Source: Acetobacteraceae bacterium UBA6159
Lineage (GTDB): Bacteria; Pseudomonadota; Alphaproteobacteria; Acetobacterales; Acetobacteraceae
Reading direction: 5' to 3'
NCBI GenBank assembly: GCA_002422345.1
Contig: DIUL01000019.1
Location: forward strand, 1-6,381
DNA length: 6,381 nt
Positions 1 to 5,795 of this stretch are shown here, piece after piece. The notes beneath the pieces were generated by a model, which had not been told where the DNA came from, did no database searches, and saw only the letters and a program-made list of their open reading frames with translations. Positions within the stretch are counted from its first letter, which is position 1; each line of letters starts with the position of its first letter. The position numbers were made by a program, and so were the translations under genes.

Positions 1-531
1 CGCTCCGGGTTGAGCAGATACGAACGCTGGACCCTCGCCCTCGCCGGCGAATGGCACCAATCCCAGGGCCACCATACCGACGCGATCGACGCCTTCACCC
101 AGGCCATCGCCATGGCGCACGAAGTCCATCTCCGCGACACGGGCTCCGTGGCCCGCCGCGGCCTCTCTTTGGCCAGGCTGGGCCGCGCTGAGGAAGCCCA
201 GGCCGCTGCGGACTCGGCCGAGCGGGACCCGCCGCGTGTGGCGCTGGCCTCGCTGTACCTGGCGCTGAACCAGCCCGACAAGGCGCGGGAGCACGCGCTG
301 AAGGGCCATGAATGGGCCTGGGCGAACGGCCCGCCCTATGTCTGGCACTGGGAACTGGAGGAATGCCGCGCGGTGCTGCGCGCGCTGAACGTGCCGGAAC
401 CCGAGCATCCGCCCTTCGACCCCGCCAAGCACAAGCCCTTCCCCTGGGAAGCCGACATCCACCGCATGCTGGAAGAACACGCCCGCAAGAAGCGGGAAGA
501 CGACGAGTCGCCGTCCGCCGACGCGTCGTGA
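1..531 (+). CDS. TPR-like helical-repeat protein, C-terminal part (5' end outside window)
   Basis: The reading frame is open from the first base and stops with TGA at 529-531, so this is the end of a longer gene; a TTG at position 10 is probably an internal leucine. The visible ~176 residues are alpha-helical with tetratricopeptide character: alternating small and aromatic positions such as GHHTDAIDAFTQAIAMA, then ARRGLSLARLGRAEEAQAAA and ALASLYLALNQPDKAREHAL, which look like successive helix pairs. A Trp/Tyr-rich segment (WAWANGPPYVWHWELEECRAV) follows, then a Pro-rich linker and a highly charged tail (EEHARKKREDDES). TPR proteins are protein-interaction scaffolds; any catalytic or sensor domain would lie upstream and cannot be seen. 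The Uma2-family gene follows in the same direction and the two may be co-transcribed. The TPR assignment is from pattern only; no specific family or function is recognised. Confidence 0.7.
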   Translation, partial: RSGLSRYERWTLALAGEWHQSQGHHTDAIDAFTQAIAMAHEVHLRDTGSVARRGLSLARLGRAEEAQAAADSAERDPPRVALASLYLALNQPDKAREHALKGHEWAWANGPPYVWHWELEECRAVLRALNVPEPEHPPFDPAKHKPFPWEADIHRMLEEHARKKREDDESPSADAS

Positions 532-563
532 CGCGGTGCATGACCGAACCCGTCCGCCTCCCC

Positions 564-568
564 GAGGT
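564..568 (+). promoter_or_regulatory. Ribosome binding site deciding the Uma2 start
   Basis: GAGGT lies 7 nt before the ATG at 576. The in-frame ATG at 540 has only a pyrimidine-rich, GC-rich stretch upstream with no purine-rich match, so the downstream start is preferred. Confidence 0.55.
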
Positions 569-575
569 TAGTGTC

Positions 576-1133
576 ATGGACACCGTGCTTGACCGCCTCT
601 GGACGACCGAGACCTTCCTCGCCTGGGAAGACCGCCAGGAGGGGAAACACGAGTTCGACGGCGTGCGGGTGATCCCCCCATCAGGCCACACCGTCGCGCA
701 TCAGGACATTGTCTTCAATCTGCGTGTGCTCCTGGCCCGCCTGCTGTCCGGCGGCCCATTCCGAGCCCTGCACGCCATGCGCGTCCGCATCGCCGATCGG
801 GTGCGCTACCCGGACGTGGTCGTCTGCCCCGCCTCCATCCCCCAGACCCAGCGCACCCTGACCGACGCCGTCGTGGTGTTCGAGGTCCTGTCCGACGACA
901 CCGCCGCGACCGACCGGATCGACAAGTTGCGGGACTACGCCGCGATCCCCTCCCTGCGGTATTATGTGATGCTGGAGCAGACCAGCCGCGGCGCCATCAT
1001 CTGCCAGCGGGCCGAGGGCGAAACCTGGATCACCAGCGCGCTGACCCAGGGCGCCATCGCGCTCATTGAACCCGACCTGGTCCTGCCGCTGGACGATATC
1101 TACCAGGGCCTGGTGTTCCCCGCCGACTCCTGA
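576..1133 (+). CDS. Uma2 family (DUF820) PD-(D/E)XK nuclease-fold protein
   Basis: A 185-residue protein, the usual size for the Uma2/DUF820 family. These have a restriction-endonuclease-like fold and are assumed to be nucleases, but their physiological role is poorly known. Visible family landmarks are the N-terminal TTETFLAWEDRQEGKHEFDG segment (residues 10-29, with the E-F-D-G turn), RYPDVVVCP with P79-D80, VVFEVLSDDT with E103, and the helix DRIDKLRDYAAI with K117, followed by the strand LRYYVMLEQ. D80 and E103 are the likely metal ligands, and the basic residue could be supplied by K117; this is inferred from the fold, not shown. The start at 576 has a good Shine-Dalgarno sequence; starting at 540 would add 12 residues. 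The upstream TPR gene ends 44 nt before. Uma2 genes often occur as many scattered paralogues in one genome, so the location alone does not suggest a role. No toxin partner or methylase is adjacent. Confidence 0.85.
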   Translation: MDTVLDRLWTTETFLAWEDRQEGKHEFDGVRVIPPSGHTVAHQDIVFNLRVLLARLLSGGPFRALHAMRVRIADRVRYPDVVVCPASIPQTQRTLTDAVVVFEVLSDDTAATDRIDKLRDYAAIPSLRYYVMLEQTSRGAIICQRAEGETWITSALTQGAIALIEPDLVLPLDDIYQGLVFPADS

Positions 1134-1136
1134 GGC

Positions 1137-1192
1137 GCGCCCCCCACACCCTTGCCCAACCCCCACCAACCGGCTTGGATACCCCCCACAAA
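1137..1192 (+). promoter_or_regulatory. C-rich, G-poor intergenic segment (possible Rho utilisation site or leader)
   Basis: The gap between the Uma2 stop and the hydratase/isomerase gene is strikingly cytosine-rich on the + strand. By hand count, 29 C and 5 G occur in positions 1141-1190, 58% against 10%. C-rich, G-poor, unstructured RNA is what Rho factor binds, so the segment could terminate transcription from the TPR/Uma2 side and insulate the next operon. No stem-loop terminator is visible here. A poor sigma-70-like pair (TTGCCC at 1152, TTGGAT at 1175, spacer 17) also falls in the segment, so it may instead or also contain the promoter of the next operon. Confidence 0.3.
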
Positions 1193-1193
1193 C

Positions 1194-1199
1194 AGGGGA
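1194..1199 (+). promoter_or_regulatory. Ribosome binding site of the hydratase/isomerase gene
   Basis: AGGGGA sits 9 nt before the ATG at 1209. It decides this start over an upstream in-frame TTG at 1152, which would add 19 residues rich in Pro, Asn and Gln encoded by the C-rich gap and atypical of the family. Confidence 0.6.
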
Positions 1200-1208
1200 A
1201 CCCAAGCC

Positions 1209-1979
1209 ATGACAGTGGAACTCAGGATCGAAGGCGCCGTCGCCAAGATCGTGCTCAACCGGCCGGAGAAGCTGAACTCCCTGACATGGGACATGCGCCA
1301 GCTTCTGCGGGAATACTTCACGGAAGTCCGCTACAACGACGCCGTCCGCGCCATAATCGTTACGGGGGAAGGCCGAGCGTTCTGCACCGGGGCGGATGTG
1401 GGGGGCATGTCGCGGGGGGATTTGCGGCATGAGAGGCAGAAGCTCTCGATGGGCAGCCACACCTATATGCGGATTTTGCACGCGATCGAGAAACCGGTGA
1501 TCGCCGCCGTCCGCGGCCCCGCGGTCGGCATCGGCATGAGCATCGCGCTCTGCTGCGACATGGTGATTGCATCGGAAACCACCCGGTTCTCCCAGATCTT
1601 CCGCCGCATCGGCCTGGCCCCGGATGGCGGGGCGATCTGGTTGCTGAACCACCGGATCGGCATGGCCAAGGCCAAGGAACTCGTCTTCACCGGTCGCTTC
1701 GTGGAGGCGCAGGAGGCCCTGTCGCTCGGCCTGGTGAATGAGGTGGTGCCCGATGACCAGATGATGGCGCGGGCCGAGGCGCTGGCCGCCGAACTCGCGG
1801 ATGGCCCCACCTTTGCGTTCGGCCTGGCCAAGAAGATGTTCCACATGGCCAACAGCAGCTACGAGGATTTCCTGGACCTGGAGAACTTCGTCCAGCCGCA
1901 GTTGGGCCAGAGCGCGGATCACCAGGAAGGCGTGGCGGCCTTCAAGGAACGCCGGCCGGCCGCCTTCAAGGGGCGGTAG
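1209..1979 (+). CDS. Enoyl-CoA hydratase/isomerase (crotonase) family protein, PaaG-type active site
   Basis: A 256-residue crotonase-fold protein of normal length. The acyl-CoA oxyanion-hole motifs are present: AFCTGADVGGM (residues 57-67) and AVRGPAVGIGMSIALCCD (100-117). Aligning by eye to mitochondrial enoyl-CoA hydratase, the two hydratase glutamates are absent: the GGGCE glutamate is S111 and the FGQPE glutamate is F131. Instead there is FSQIFRRIGLAPDGG (127-141), whose D139 matches the aspartate of PaaG-like isomerases and related CoA enzymes. This favours double-bond isomerisation or another acid/base reaction on an acyl-CoA rather than simple hydration; the substrate is unknown. The C-terminal helices (QPQLGQSADHQEGVAAFKERRPAAFKGR) are the typical trimerisation and lid segment. 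It is the first gene of a tight block, and the SRPBCC gene starts 4 nt after its stop. No phenylacetate-pathway genes are nearby, so paaG is not assigned. Confidence 0.92.
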   Translation: MTVELRIEGAVAKIVLNRPEKLNSLTWDMRQLLREYFTEVRYNDAVRAIIVTGEGRAFCTGADVGGMSRGDLRHERQKLSMGSHTYMRILHAIEKPVIAAVRGPAVGIGMSIALCCDMVIASETTRFSQIFRRIGLAPDGGAIWLLNHRIGMAKAKELVFTGRFVEAQEALSLGLVNEVVPDDQMMARAEALAAELADGPTFAFGLAKKMFHMANSSYEDFLDLENFVQPQLGQSADHQEGVAAFKERRPAAFKGR

Positions 1980-1983
1980 GGCG

Positions 1984-2535
1984 ATGCTCCGGAAGTCGAT
2001 CGCGATCTTCGGCGCCGTGGTGGCCTCGGCGCTGATCGGTGTGATGATCGCGGCGATGTTCCTGCCCACCGCGTTCCGGATCGAGCGGACGATCATGATC
2101 AAGGTCCCGCCCGAGGCGATCTTTCCCCTGCTGACAGACCTGCGCGCCTGGCAGGGCTGGTCGCCGTGGGAGGGGAAGGACCCGGCGCTGAAGCGCACCT
2201 ACACGGGGGCCGAATCCGGCGTTGGCGCCGTCTATGCGTGGGAGGGGAACGACGCCGTGGGGGCCGGGCGGATGGAGATCACGGAGGTGACCGTGCCCAG
2301 CCGGATGGCCATGCGGCTGGATTTCCTGCGTCCGTTCGAGGCGCATAATCAGGTGGTGTTCACGCTCACGCCGGCCGAGGGGGCCGCGCGGGGGGCCACG
2401 ACGGTGTCCTGGGTGATGACCGGAGAGAACCCGTTCCTCGCCAAGGTCGTGCAGGTGTTCGTCAGCCTCGACGCCATGGTCGGCCCGGATTTCGAGGCCG
2501 GGCTGGCGAACCTGCGCCGAGCGGCGGAGAAATAA
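1984..2535 (+). CDS. SRPBCC family protein (polyketide cyclase/dehydrase-like) with N-terminal membrane anchor
   Basis: A 183-residue protein. Residues 5-27 form one hydrophobic helix (SIAIFGAVVASALIGVMIAA) after a short basic N-terminus, probably a signal anchor placing the rest in the periplasm. The remainder fits the SRPBCC helix-grip fold: FRIERTIMIKVPPEAIFPLLTD (31-52), the W..WSPWEGKDP signature (56-67), ESGVGAVYAWEGND (77-90), VGAGRMEITEV, a Pro-punctuated strand region, and a long C-terminal helix (DAMVGPDFEAGLANLRRAAE) that would line the ligand pocket. The family binds hydrophobic ligands; members without a catalytic set are mostly of unknown function, as here. The ATG follows the isomerase stop by 4 nt, with AAGGGG at 1968-1973 as ribosome binding site, suggesting translational coupling. 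SRPBCC proteins (CoxG) also occur beside AAA+/VWA pairs in carbon monoxide dehydrogenase clusters, but this membrane-anchored form is not evidently CoxG. Confidence 0.87.
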   Translation: MLRKSIAIFGAVVASALIGVMIAAMFLPTAFRIERTIMIKVPPEAIFPLLTDLRAWQGWSPWEGKDPALKRTYTGAESGVGAVYAWEGNDAVGAGRMEITEVTVPSRMAMRLDFLRPFEAHNQVVFTLTPAEGAARGATTVSWVMTGENPFLAKVVQVFVSLDAMVGPDFEAGLANLRRAAEK

Positions 2536-2540
2536 GGGGG
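2534..2540 (+). promoter_or_regulatory. Ribosome binding site deciding a TTG start
   Basis: AAGGGGG overlaps the SRPBCC stop codon and lies 7 nt before TTG at 2548. The ATG at 2541 abuts it with no spacing, is out of frame, and closes after 15 codons at 2588, so it is not the start. Confidence 0.6.
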
Positions 2541-2547
2541 ATGGGAT

Positions 2548-3573
2548 TTGACATTCGGGCGTGCCGATGCGATCGACCTACTCAATAGTAGCTTGGAGCA
2601 TCGGGACGTGAATGACGTGCTACCGCCGGGGCTGACAGCGCTCCAGTCCGTCGAGCAAGTGGACAAGGGGCTGGCCGAAGCCGGTTATATTTCCAACAGC
2701 CAGATTTCGACCGCCATCTATATGGCGCACTTCCTCCGCAAGCCGATCCTGGTTGAAGGCCCCGCGGGCGTCGGCAAGACGGAACTGGCGAAGTCGGTCG
2801 CGTCCTGGATGAAGCTGCCGCTGATCCGCATGCAGTGCTACGAAGGGCTCGATGAGTCCAAGGCATTGTATGAGTGGAAGTATGGCAAGCAGCTGCTGTA
2901 CACCCAAATCCTGAAGGACAAGATCAACCACGTCATCGGTGAAGGCGACAACCTGAACGAGGCGTTGGACAAGCTGCATGCCTTCGGCGACATCTTCTTC
3001 TCCAAGCAGTTCATCGAGCCGCGGCCGCTGCTGCGCGCCCTGGAGGAGCCGGGCGGCGCCGTCCTGCTGATCGACGAGATCGACAAGTCGGACCAGGAGT
3101 TCGAGGCGTTCCTGCTGGAAATCCTGTCGGACTACCAGGTCACCATTCCGGAAATCGGGACGGTCGAGGCCATCGTGCCGCCGATCGTGCTGCTGACCTC
3201 CAACAGCACCCGCGACCTGGGCGACGCGCTGAAGCGGCGCTGCCTGCACCTGCATATCGGCTTCCCGGATGAGAAGCTGGAGGCGAAGATCATTGCCTCC
3301 CGCGTGCCGGGGATCGATGCGTCCCTGCTGAAGCAGCTCGTCAGCTTCACCGGCCAGTTGCGCGCGATGGACCTGAAGAAGCTGCCGTCGGTGAGCGAGA
3401 CGATCGACTGGGCCAAGATCATGGTCCTGCTGCACACCACGGTGCTGGATGTCGATCTGGTCCGCGACACGCTGAACGTCCTGCTGAAGTTCGAGGCCGA
3501 TATCGAGGCCGCGGGCAAGCAGATCGCCGGCATGACGCACAAGGCCCGCCAGGACGCCGGGGTCGGCGCCTAG
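2548..3573 (+). CDS. MoxR-type AAA+ ATPase (CoxD-like)
   Basis: A 341-residue AAA+ protein. The Walker A motif is GPAGVGKT (71-78), and Walker B is VLLIDEIDKSD with D176-E177. Sensor 1 is LLTSNSTRD with N219, and the ALKRRCLHLHIGFPD segment (227-241) carries the likely arginine-finger region (R230/R231). The stretch IRMQCYEGLDESKALYEWKY (93-112) after Walker A is typical of the MoxR subgroup encoded beside CoxE-like VWA proteins. In studied relatives the ATPase and its VWA partner act as a chaperone-like machine that remodels or inserts a metal cofactor into a client; cytoplasmic location is expected. The start is TTG, chosen for its strong ribosome binding site; the GTG at 2608 (codon 21) is the alternative and would still precede the conserved core. 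The gene begins 12 nt after the SRPBCC stop, and its TAG overlaps the next start. No motif is missing. The client is unknown. Confidence 0.93.
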   Translation: MTFGRADAIDLLNSSLEHRDVNDVLPPGLTALQSVEQVDKGLAEAGYISNSQISTAIYMAHFLRKPILVEGPAGVGKTELAKSVASWMKLPLIRMQCYEGLDESKALYEWKYGKQLLYTQILKDKINHVIGEGDNLNEALDKLHAFGDIFFSKQFIEPRPLLRALEEPGGAVLLIDEIDKSDQEFEAFLLEILSDYQVTIPEIGTVEAIVPPIVLLTSNSTRDLGDALKRRCLHLHIGFPDEKLEAKIIASRVPGIDASLLKQLVSFTGQLRAMDLKKLPSVSETIDWAKIMVLLHTTVLDVDLVRDTLNVLLKFEADIEAAGKQIAGMTHKARQDAGVGA

Positions 3574-4985
3574 TGTCGGGGGGCTTGGTTTCGGGAGCCG
3601 GTGGCCTGGCCCCTGCCAGCGAACCGCTCCGGCGGTTCCTGCAGGTGGCACGCGGCGCCGGCCTGCGGGTCTCGGCGGCCGAGGGGATCGACGCCGCGCA
3701 GGCGGTCCAGATGGTCGGGTATTCCGACCGGCAGTTGCTGAAGGACACGCTGGGTCTCGTGCTGGCGAAGACGCCGGACGAGAAGATGCTGTACCACGAG
3801 GCGTTCGAGCTCTACTTCAAGCGCGACGAGTTTGAGGGCAAGCCCGACGACGATCGCGGGGAGGGCGGCCGACGCTCTCCCGGGTCGGAGGCCCAGGGCG
3901 GCGAAGGGCAGGGGGGATCGGGCGGCAAGGCCCTGACCCAGATGCTGGAGGATGAGGACCGCGTCACGCTCGCCACGATGGTGGAGCAGGCGGCGCGCGA
4001 CTCGGGGCTGGAGAACATCCGGTTCTTCACCCAGAAGAACCTTTATGCCCGCCGGATCATGGATCGGATGGGGCTGCGGTCGGTCGAGCGCGACATCGAG
4101 TCGATGCGGCGCGAAGGCACGCCCGAGGGGCTCGGCCGCGCCCAGGTGCTGGAAGGGCGGCTGGAACAGTTGCGCGATTCCGTGCGCGACTTCGTCGAGC
4201 GGAACCTGATCCTGTTCGCAAAGGGGGAGACGGAGAAGTTCCGGGAGGAACTGCTCAAGTCCGCCCGCCTGTCGAACCTGGAACGGCGCGACATGGAGCG
4301 GATGCGGGTGCTGGTGCGCCAGATGGCGAAGAAGCTCGCCGCCCGCTATGCCAAGACGCGCCGGCGGCGGCTGCGGGGGCAGTTGGATATTCGGCGCACC
4401 ATGCGCCGGAACATGGGCTGGGGTGGCATTCCGTTCATCACCGTGTGGAAGCAGAAGCGGATCGAGAAGCCGCGCGTGATGGTGCTTTGCGACGTATCGG
4501 GCTCGGTGTCCGCGATGTCGCAGTTCCTGCTGATGTTCCTCTATGCGTTGAACGAGGCGTTGAAGGACATCCGGTCGTTCGCCTTCGCGGGGTCGCTGAT
4601 CGAGGTCAGCGACATCCTGGCCAAGGAACCGGTCGAGCAGGCCATCACCAAGATCATGGAGATGATCGGCTACGGGTCGTCGAACTACGGGAACTCCTTC
4701 GCGGATTTCCAGGATCAATTCATGGACAAGGTCACCAACAAGACCACGGTCCTGATCCTGGGCGACGCCCGCGGCAACCGCACCGATCCGCGGACCGAGA
4801 TCATGAGCGAGATCGCCCAGCGGTCGAAGCGCGTGATCTGGATGAACCCCGAGTTCCGCTCCGCCTGGGGCACGGGGGATTCGGACATGTACCGCTATGC
4901 CCCGTTCTGCAACGTGCTGACGGTGTGCAACACGCTGCGGCATCTGGAACGGGTGATCGAGGAAATCCTGGAGTCCGGTTCCTAG
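3573..4985 (+). CDS. CoxE-like von Willebrand factor A domain protein
   Basis: A 470-residue protein starting at GTG, whose first base is the last base of the preceding TAG (TAGTG), so translation is almost certainly coupled to the AAA+ gene. Residues 16-85 are helical. Residues 86-120 form a Gly/Ser/Asp-Glu-rich flexible linker, and 121-265 are charged helices, including a basic RRRRLRG run. RGQLDIRRTMRRNMGWGG (268-285) is the hallmark segment before the VWA domain. The metal-ion-dependent adhesion site is DVSGS at 307-311, with the further loops GYGSSNYGNS (366-375) and GDARGN (397-402, D398); the conserved IWMNPE (422-427) follows. VWA proteins of this type dock the AAA+ ring onto its target through a divalent metal. 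No signal peptide or membrane segment is seen, so it should be cytoplasmic. The gene ends the (+) block; a hairpin follows 5 nt after the stop. Family call is secure; client and process are unknown. Confidence 0.92.
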   Translation: MSGGLVSGAGGLAPASEPLRRFLQVARGAGLRVSAAEGIDAAQAVQMVGYSDRQLLKDTLGLVLAKTPDEKMLYHEAFELYFKRDEFEGKPDDDRGEGGRRSPGSEAQGGEGQGGSGGKALTQMLEDEDRVTLATMVEQAARDSGLENIRFFTQKNLYARRIMDRMGLRSVERDIESMRREGTPEGLGRAQVLEGRLEQLRDSVRDFVERNLILFAKGETEKFREELLKSARLSNLERRDMERMRVLVRQMAKKLAARYAKTRRRRLRGQLDIRRTMRRNMGWGGIPFITVWKQKRIEKPRVMVLCDVSGSVSAMSQFLLMFLYALNEALKDIRSFAFAGSLIEVSDILAKEPVEQAITKIMEMIGYGSSNYGNSFADFQDQFMDKVTNKTTVLILGDARGNRTDPRTEIMSEIAQRSKRVIWMNPEFRSAWGTGDSDMYRYAPFCNVLTVCNTLRHLERVIEEILESGS

Positions 4986-4990
4986 CGGTT

Positions 4991-5016
4991 GTGGGCTGAC
5001 CCTGGGGTCAGCCCAC
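4991..5016. terminator. Perfect inverted repeat between convergent genes, probable bidirectional terminator
   Basis: GTGGGCTGACCC (4991-5002) is followed after 2 nt by its exact reverse complement (5005-5016), giving a stem of about 11 bp with a 4-nt loop. It sits in the 42-nt gap between the VWA stop and the stop of the minus-strand dehydrogenase, where a shared terminator is expected. There is no T tract on either strand, so it is not a textbook intrinsic terminator; it may instead pause polymerase or protect 3' ends. Confidence 0.6.
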
Positions 5017-5027
5017 GCCGGTTGGTA

Positions 5028-5771
5028 TCAGTGGAAGGTGCGGCCGCCATCGACCGGGAGGGCGATGCCGGTCATGAAGGACGATTCGTCCGACGTCAGG
5101 AACAGGATCGCGGCGGCGAGTTCCTCGGGCTGGCCGTGCCGGCCCAGGGCATACCGCTTGGCGATCGCGGCCGACGGCTCCCCGCTCGCGTCGCGGATAT
5201 AGGCCGACGTCATCGCCGTCTCCACCGCGCCTGGGCAGACCGAGTTCACGCGGATCTTCGGCGCCAGTTCCATCGACACCGACTTCGTCAGCGCCACGAC
5301 GCCGCCCTTTGACGCGACATAGGCGACGCTGCCAGGCCCCGTCGGCATCAGCCCGACGCCCGAGGCGATGTTCACGATCGTCCCCTTGCCAGCCGCCTGG
5401 ATGAACGGAGCGGCGGCCTGGATCACCAGGAAGGTGCCGGTCAGGTTCACCGCCAGGGTGCGGGCGAAGACCTCGGCCGTCGTGTCGGCGATGCCGGCTT
5501 CGGACAGGATGCCGGCGGCGTTGACCACGCCGTCGAGCCCACCCATCGCCTCGGCCGCCTTGGCGACCGCCGCGCTCACCGACGCCGGATCAGCCACATC
5601 GCAGGTCACCGCGATGGCGCCGATTTCGTCCGCCACGGCCTTGGCCGCGTTGTCGGACCGGTCCAGCACGGCGACCTGCGCGCCCTCGGCCCGGAACAGC
5701 CGAGCGGTTGCGCGTCCGATGCCGGAGGCGCCCCCGGTGATGATGATTCTGCGTCCCGCCAGTCGAGCCAT
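5028..5771 (-). CDS. SDR family NAD(H)-dependent oxidoreductase
   Basis: A 247-residue classical short-chain dehydrogenase/reductase. The cofactor motif is TGGASGIG (12-19), and an acidic D37 ends strand 2 (VAVLDRSD), which favours NAD(H) over NADP(H). CDVAD with D59 and NAAG (84-87) complete the nucleotide site. The catalytic set is N109 (LAVNLTG), S137 (VNIAS), Y151 and K155 (YVASK). The S-to-Y spacing is 14, one longer than in FabG by my alignment, within the PTGPGS loop. PGAVETAMT (180-188) and the end VDGGRTFH are typical. It reduces or oxidises a carbonyl/alcohol substrate that cannot be told from sequence; SDRs annotated as FabG-like, cyclohexanol or glucose dehydrogenases look similar. 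The ATG at 5771 has a consensus AGGAGG 5 nt upstream. It lies 24 nt downstream of the secreted-protein gene on the same strand, so the two may share a transcript, and it converges with the VWA gene. Confidence 0.94.
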   Translation of the reverse strand: MARLAGRRIIITGGASGIGRATARLFRAEGAQVAVLDRSDNAAKAVADEIGAIAVTCDVADPASVSAAVAKAAEAMGGLDGVVNAAGILSEAGIADTTAEVFARTLAVNLTGTFLVIQAAAPFIQAAGKGTIVNIASGVGLMPTGPGSVAYVASKGGVVALTKSVSMELAPKIRVNSVCPGAVETAMTSAYIRDASGEPSAAIAKRYALGRHGQPEELAAAILFLTSDESSFMTGIALPVDGGRTFH

Positions 5772-5776
5772 GGTTT

Positions 5777-5782
5777 CCTCCT
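5777..5782 (-). promoter_or_regulatory. Consensus ribosome binding site of the SDR gene
   Basis: AGGAGG on the minus strand, 5 nt before the ATG. It is the strongest ribosome binding site in the window and fixes the dehydrogenase start. Confidence 0.8.
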
Positions 5783-5795
5783 GATTGTCGCCAGC

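Noticed and set aside
312..575. N-terminal extension of the Uma2 frame upstream of 576
   Set aside because: It overlaps the TPR-like gene in another frame, reads as Arg/Ala/Pro-rich sequence unlike Uma2 proteins, and is not needed because 576 has a good ribosome binding site.
576..1133. Uma2 protein as part of a restriction or toxin-antitoxin system with the TPR gene
   Set aside because: No methyltransferase, helicase or antitoxin-like partner is in view, and the TPR gene is truncated by the window edge, so adjacency alone does not support a system.
1152..1180. Sigma-70-like promoter TTGCCC - 17 nt - TTGGAT before the isomerase gene
   Set aside because: Spacing is right but the -10 box matches only 3 of 6 positions; in C-rich DNA such a match is expected by chance. 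Mentioned only as a possibility under the intergenic segment.
681..2198. Long open frame on the minus strand (about 505 codons) opposite the Uma2 and isomerase genes
   Set aside because: Its translation is His/Gly/Arg/Gln-rich with no domain character, and it lies antisense to recognised families. In high-GC DNA third-position bias keeps antisense frames open.
2620..3651. Long open frame on the minus strand opposite the AAA+ gene
   Set aside because: It mirrors the AAA+ coding frame with low-complexity composition (Gln/Leu/Asp/Arg) and no motif; a shadow of codon bias.
3570..4943. Long open frame on the minus strand (about 457 codons) opposite the VWA gene
   Set aside because: His/Leu/Pro/Arg-rich translation without domains, antisense to a gene with complete VWA motifs.
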